Shown piece after piece: positions 5,420-6,586 of a stretch of 6,586 nt of DNA. The translations under genes and the position numbers were made by a program. The DNA is from an uncultured Porphyromonadaceae bacterium. GTDB taxonomy: Bacteria; Bacteroidota; Bacteroidia; Bacteroidales; Muribaculaceae. The DNA lies in assembly GCA_947174735.1 (NCBI GenBank), contig CAMWKC010000121.1, positions 1 to 6,586 on the forward strand. The letters are read 5' to 3'. A model generated the notes under the pieces. It saw nothing but the letters and a program-made list of their open reading frames with translations. It had not been told where the DNA came from and did not search any database. Each line of letters begins with the position of its first letter. Position 1 is the first letter of the stretch.

Positions 5420-6586
5420 CAAATAGAGGAAGTATGGCGCTGAGTATGCTGTCCTGCGAAGCCATAACGCTGTCGATACAGTACTGATAGATGTAAGGTA
5501 CCAGACCGAAGAAAACGATACCGGCAACACTTATCCACAGAGCCGCACGACTTGCACCATCGCTGCGGAAGCTCTCAATCTTCGGTGCATCACCGCTGAT
5601 CCACATTGCCTTTACAACTAACAGATAGTAGTAGAGGGAGATAATAGTGTTGATAAGAGCGATGAGCACAAGCATGTAGAGTGCCATAGAACCTGTACCT
5701 GTCACACTGGTGAAGATAAGGAACTTACTGAAGAAGCCAGCAAACGGCGGAATACCTGCCAGTGAGAACATAGCCAAGGTCATGGCAAACGACAGCCAAG
5801 GGTTGGTCTTATGCAGCCCGTTGTAGTCATCCATATTAAGCTTGCCTGTCTGATATTCGATAGTCTGTATCACAGCAAAGGCACCAAGGTTGCTGACAAT
5901 GTAGACAAAGATGTAGAACATCATCGAACCAAGACCTAACGAGCTGTCGGCTACGGCACCGAGCATCAGATAACCTGCCTGCGAAATTGACGAGAAAGCC
6001 ATGAAACGCTTCATATTCTTCTGACGCATTGCGAACAAGTTACCTACTATAATAGTAGCAATGATGACAGCGTAAAGCATCCACTCCCAGGCATCGCTGT
6101 ACACAGCTCCAAAACACTGTGTGAAAATGATGAAGAAAGCGAAAGCTGCGGCACCTTTCGATACTACCGAAAGATAACTGGTGATTGAGGTGGGAGCACC
6201 TTCGTACACGTCGGCTGTCCACAGATGGAAAGGCACCAGAGAAAGCTTGAAGCCCAGACCCGCCAGTACAAAAGCTATAGCTACCAGCAGCAGACCGCTT
6301 GTCTCACCTATAGACAGTGCTACGGCTATATCAGAGAAATAAAGCGAACCACCCGAGAAAGCATATACAAACGACAGACCGCAAAGCAATATAGCCGATG
6401 AAAAGACAGCGGTCATAATGTACTTGATAGCAGCCTCATGACTCTCATATTCCTTCTTATTGAAAGCAACAAGAGCAGCCAGCGGCAGCGAAGCCGATTC
6501 AAGACCAATGATAAACAGCAGGAAGTGACGGGCCGATACCATAAGATACATACCGAACAGTGTCACATGTCTCTTATAAACAAATA
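5412..6586 (-). CDS. nuoN: NADH-quinone oxidoreductase subunit N (complex I), 5' end outside the window
   Basis: NuoN is one of the three antiporter-like proton-pumping membrane subunits of respiratory complex I. The frame is open to the window edge. A GTG at 6566 encodes an internal Val: the reading continues upstream as FVYKRH without a stop, and NuoN is normally about 480 residues against about 390 here, so roughly 90 N-terminal residues are missing. Numbering from that GTG, visible features are FIIGLESASLP with the membrane Glu23, GFKLSLVPFHLWTADVYEGAP with Lys107, YLSVVSKGAAAF with Lys137, NMKRFMAFSSISQAGY (184-199) and GIPPFAGFFSKF with Lys281. These are the charged half-channel residues typical of the family. 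Around ten hydrophobic helices are present. Being the last nuo gene in most operons, it ends here facing the glycogen cassette. Its stop lies inside the long inverted repeat. Confidence 0.96.
   Translation of the reverse strand, partial: FVYKRHVTLFGMYLMVSARHFLLFIIGLESASLPLAALVAFNKKEYESHEAAIKYIMTAVFSSAILLCGLSFVYAFSGGSLYFSDIAVALSIGETSGLLLVAIAFVLAGLGFKLSLVPFHLWTADVYEGAPTSITSYLSVVSKGAAAFAFFIIFTQCFGAVYSDAWEWMLYAVIIATIIVGNLFAMRQKNMKRFMAFSSISQAGYLMLGAVADSSLGLGSMMFYIFVYIVSNLGAFAVIQTIEYQTGKLNMDDYNGLHKTNPWLSFAMTLAMFSLAGIPPFAGFFSKFLIFTSVTGTGSMALYMLVLIALINTIISLYYYLLVVKAMWISGDAPKIESFRSDGASRAALWISVAGIVFFGLVPYIYQYCIDSVMASQDSILSAILPLFVG

Noticed and set aside
6564..6566. GTG as the true start of nuoN
   Set aside because: The frame stays open upstream to the window edge, and the protein would lack about 90 residues normally present in NuoN, so this Val is internal.

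Overview
The window looks like chromosomal DNA from a member of the Bacteroidota, most likely order Bacteroidales (Prevotella, Bacteroides or Muribaculaceae relatives). The reasons are the close resemblance of all recognised proteins to families I remember from that order, start codons without Shine-Dalgarno sequences, and a promoter matching the Bacteroidota TTTG / TAnnTTTG pattern. This placement is inferred from memory of the families, not from a search.

Layout: bases 1-207 are the 3' end of an unrecognised gene on the + strand. An AT-rich spacer (208-464) carries a direct repeat and a good Bacteroidota promoter (313-344). It leads into a three-gene + strand cassette of alpha-glucan (glycogen) metabolism: a GH133-type glycogen debranching enzyme (465-2432), a GT-B glycosyltransferase of the glycogen-synthase type that overlaps it by 4 bases (2429-3694), and, after a 66-base pyrimidine-rich gap, a GH57 alpha-amylase-type protein (3761-5227). 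A strong intrinsic terminator (5257-5302) closes the cassette. Facing it on the - strand is nuoN, the last membrane subunit of respiratory complex I, whose N-terminus lies beyond the window (5412-6586).

How the genes fit together: the glycosyltransferase would lengthen alpha-1,4-glucan chains, the debranching enzyme would remove alpha-1,6 branch stubs, and the GH57 protein would trim, transfer or only bind glucan. No ADP-glucose pyrophosphorylase, branching enzyme or phosphorylase gene is present here, so those steps must be encoded elsewhere. nuoN belongs to an unrelated, convergent operon.

Two things deserve a second look. First, between the convergent genes lies a perfect 44-bp inverted repeat that extends to a 49-bp stem with one bulged base and a 3-base loop (5318-5419). 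It includes the stop codon and last residues of nuoN and has no T-tract on either side, so it is not an ordinary terminator. Second, the GH57 protein keeps the putative nucleophile Glu146 but has Ser-Met-Asp where active GH57 amylases have Asp-Tyr-Glu. The general acid therefore appears to be missing, and the protein also ends in a coiled coil and a Lys/Ala/Pro-rich tail. I did not find a clearly new multi-gene system.
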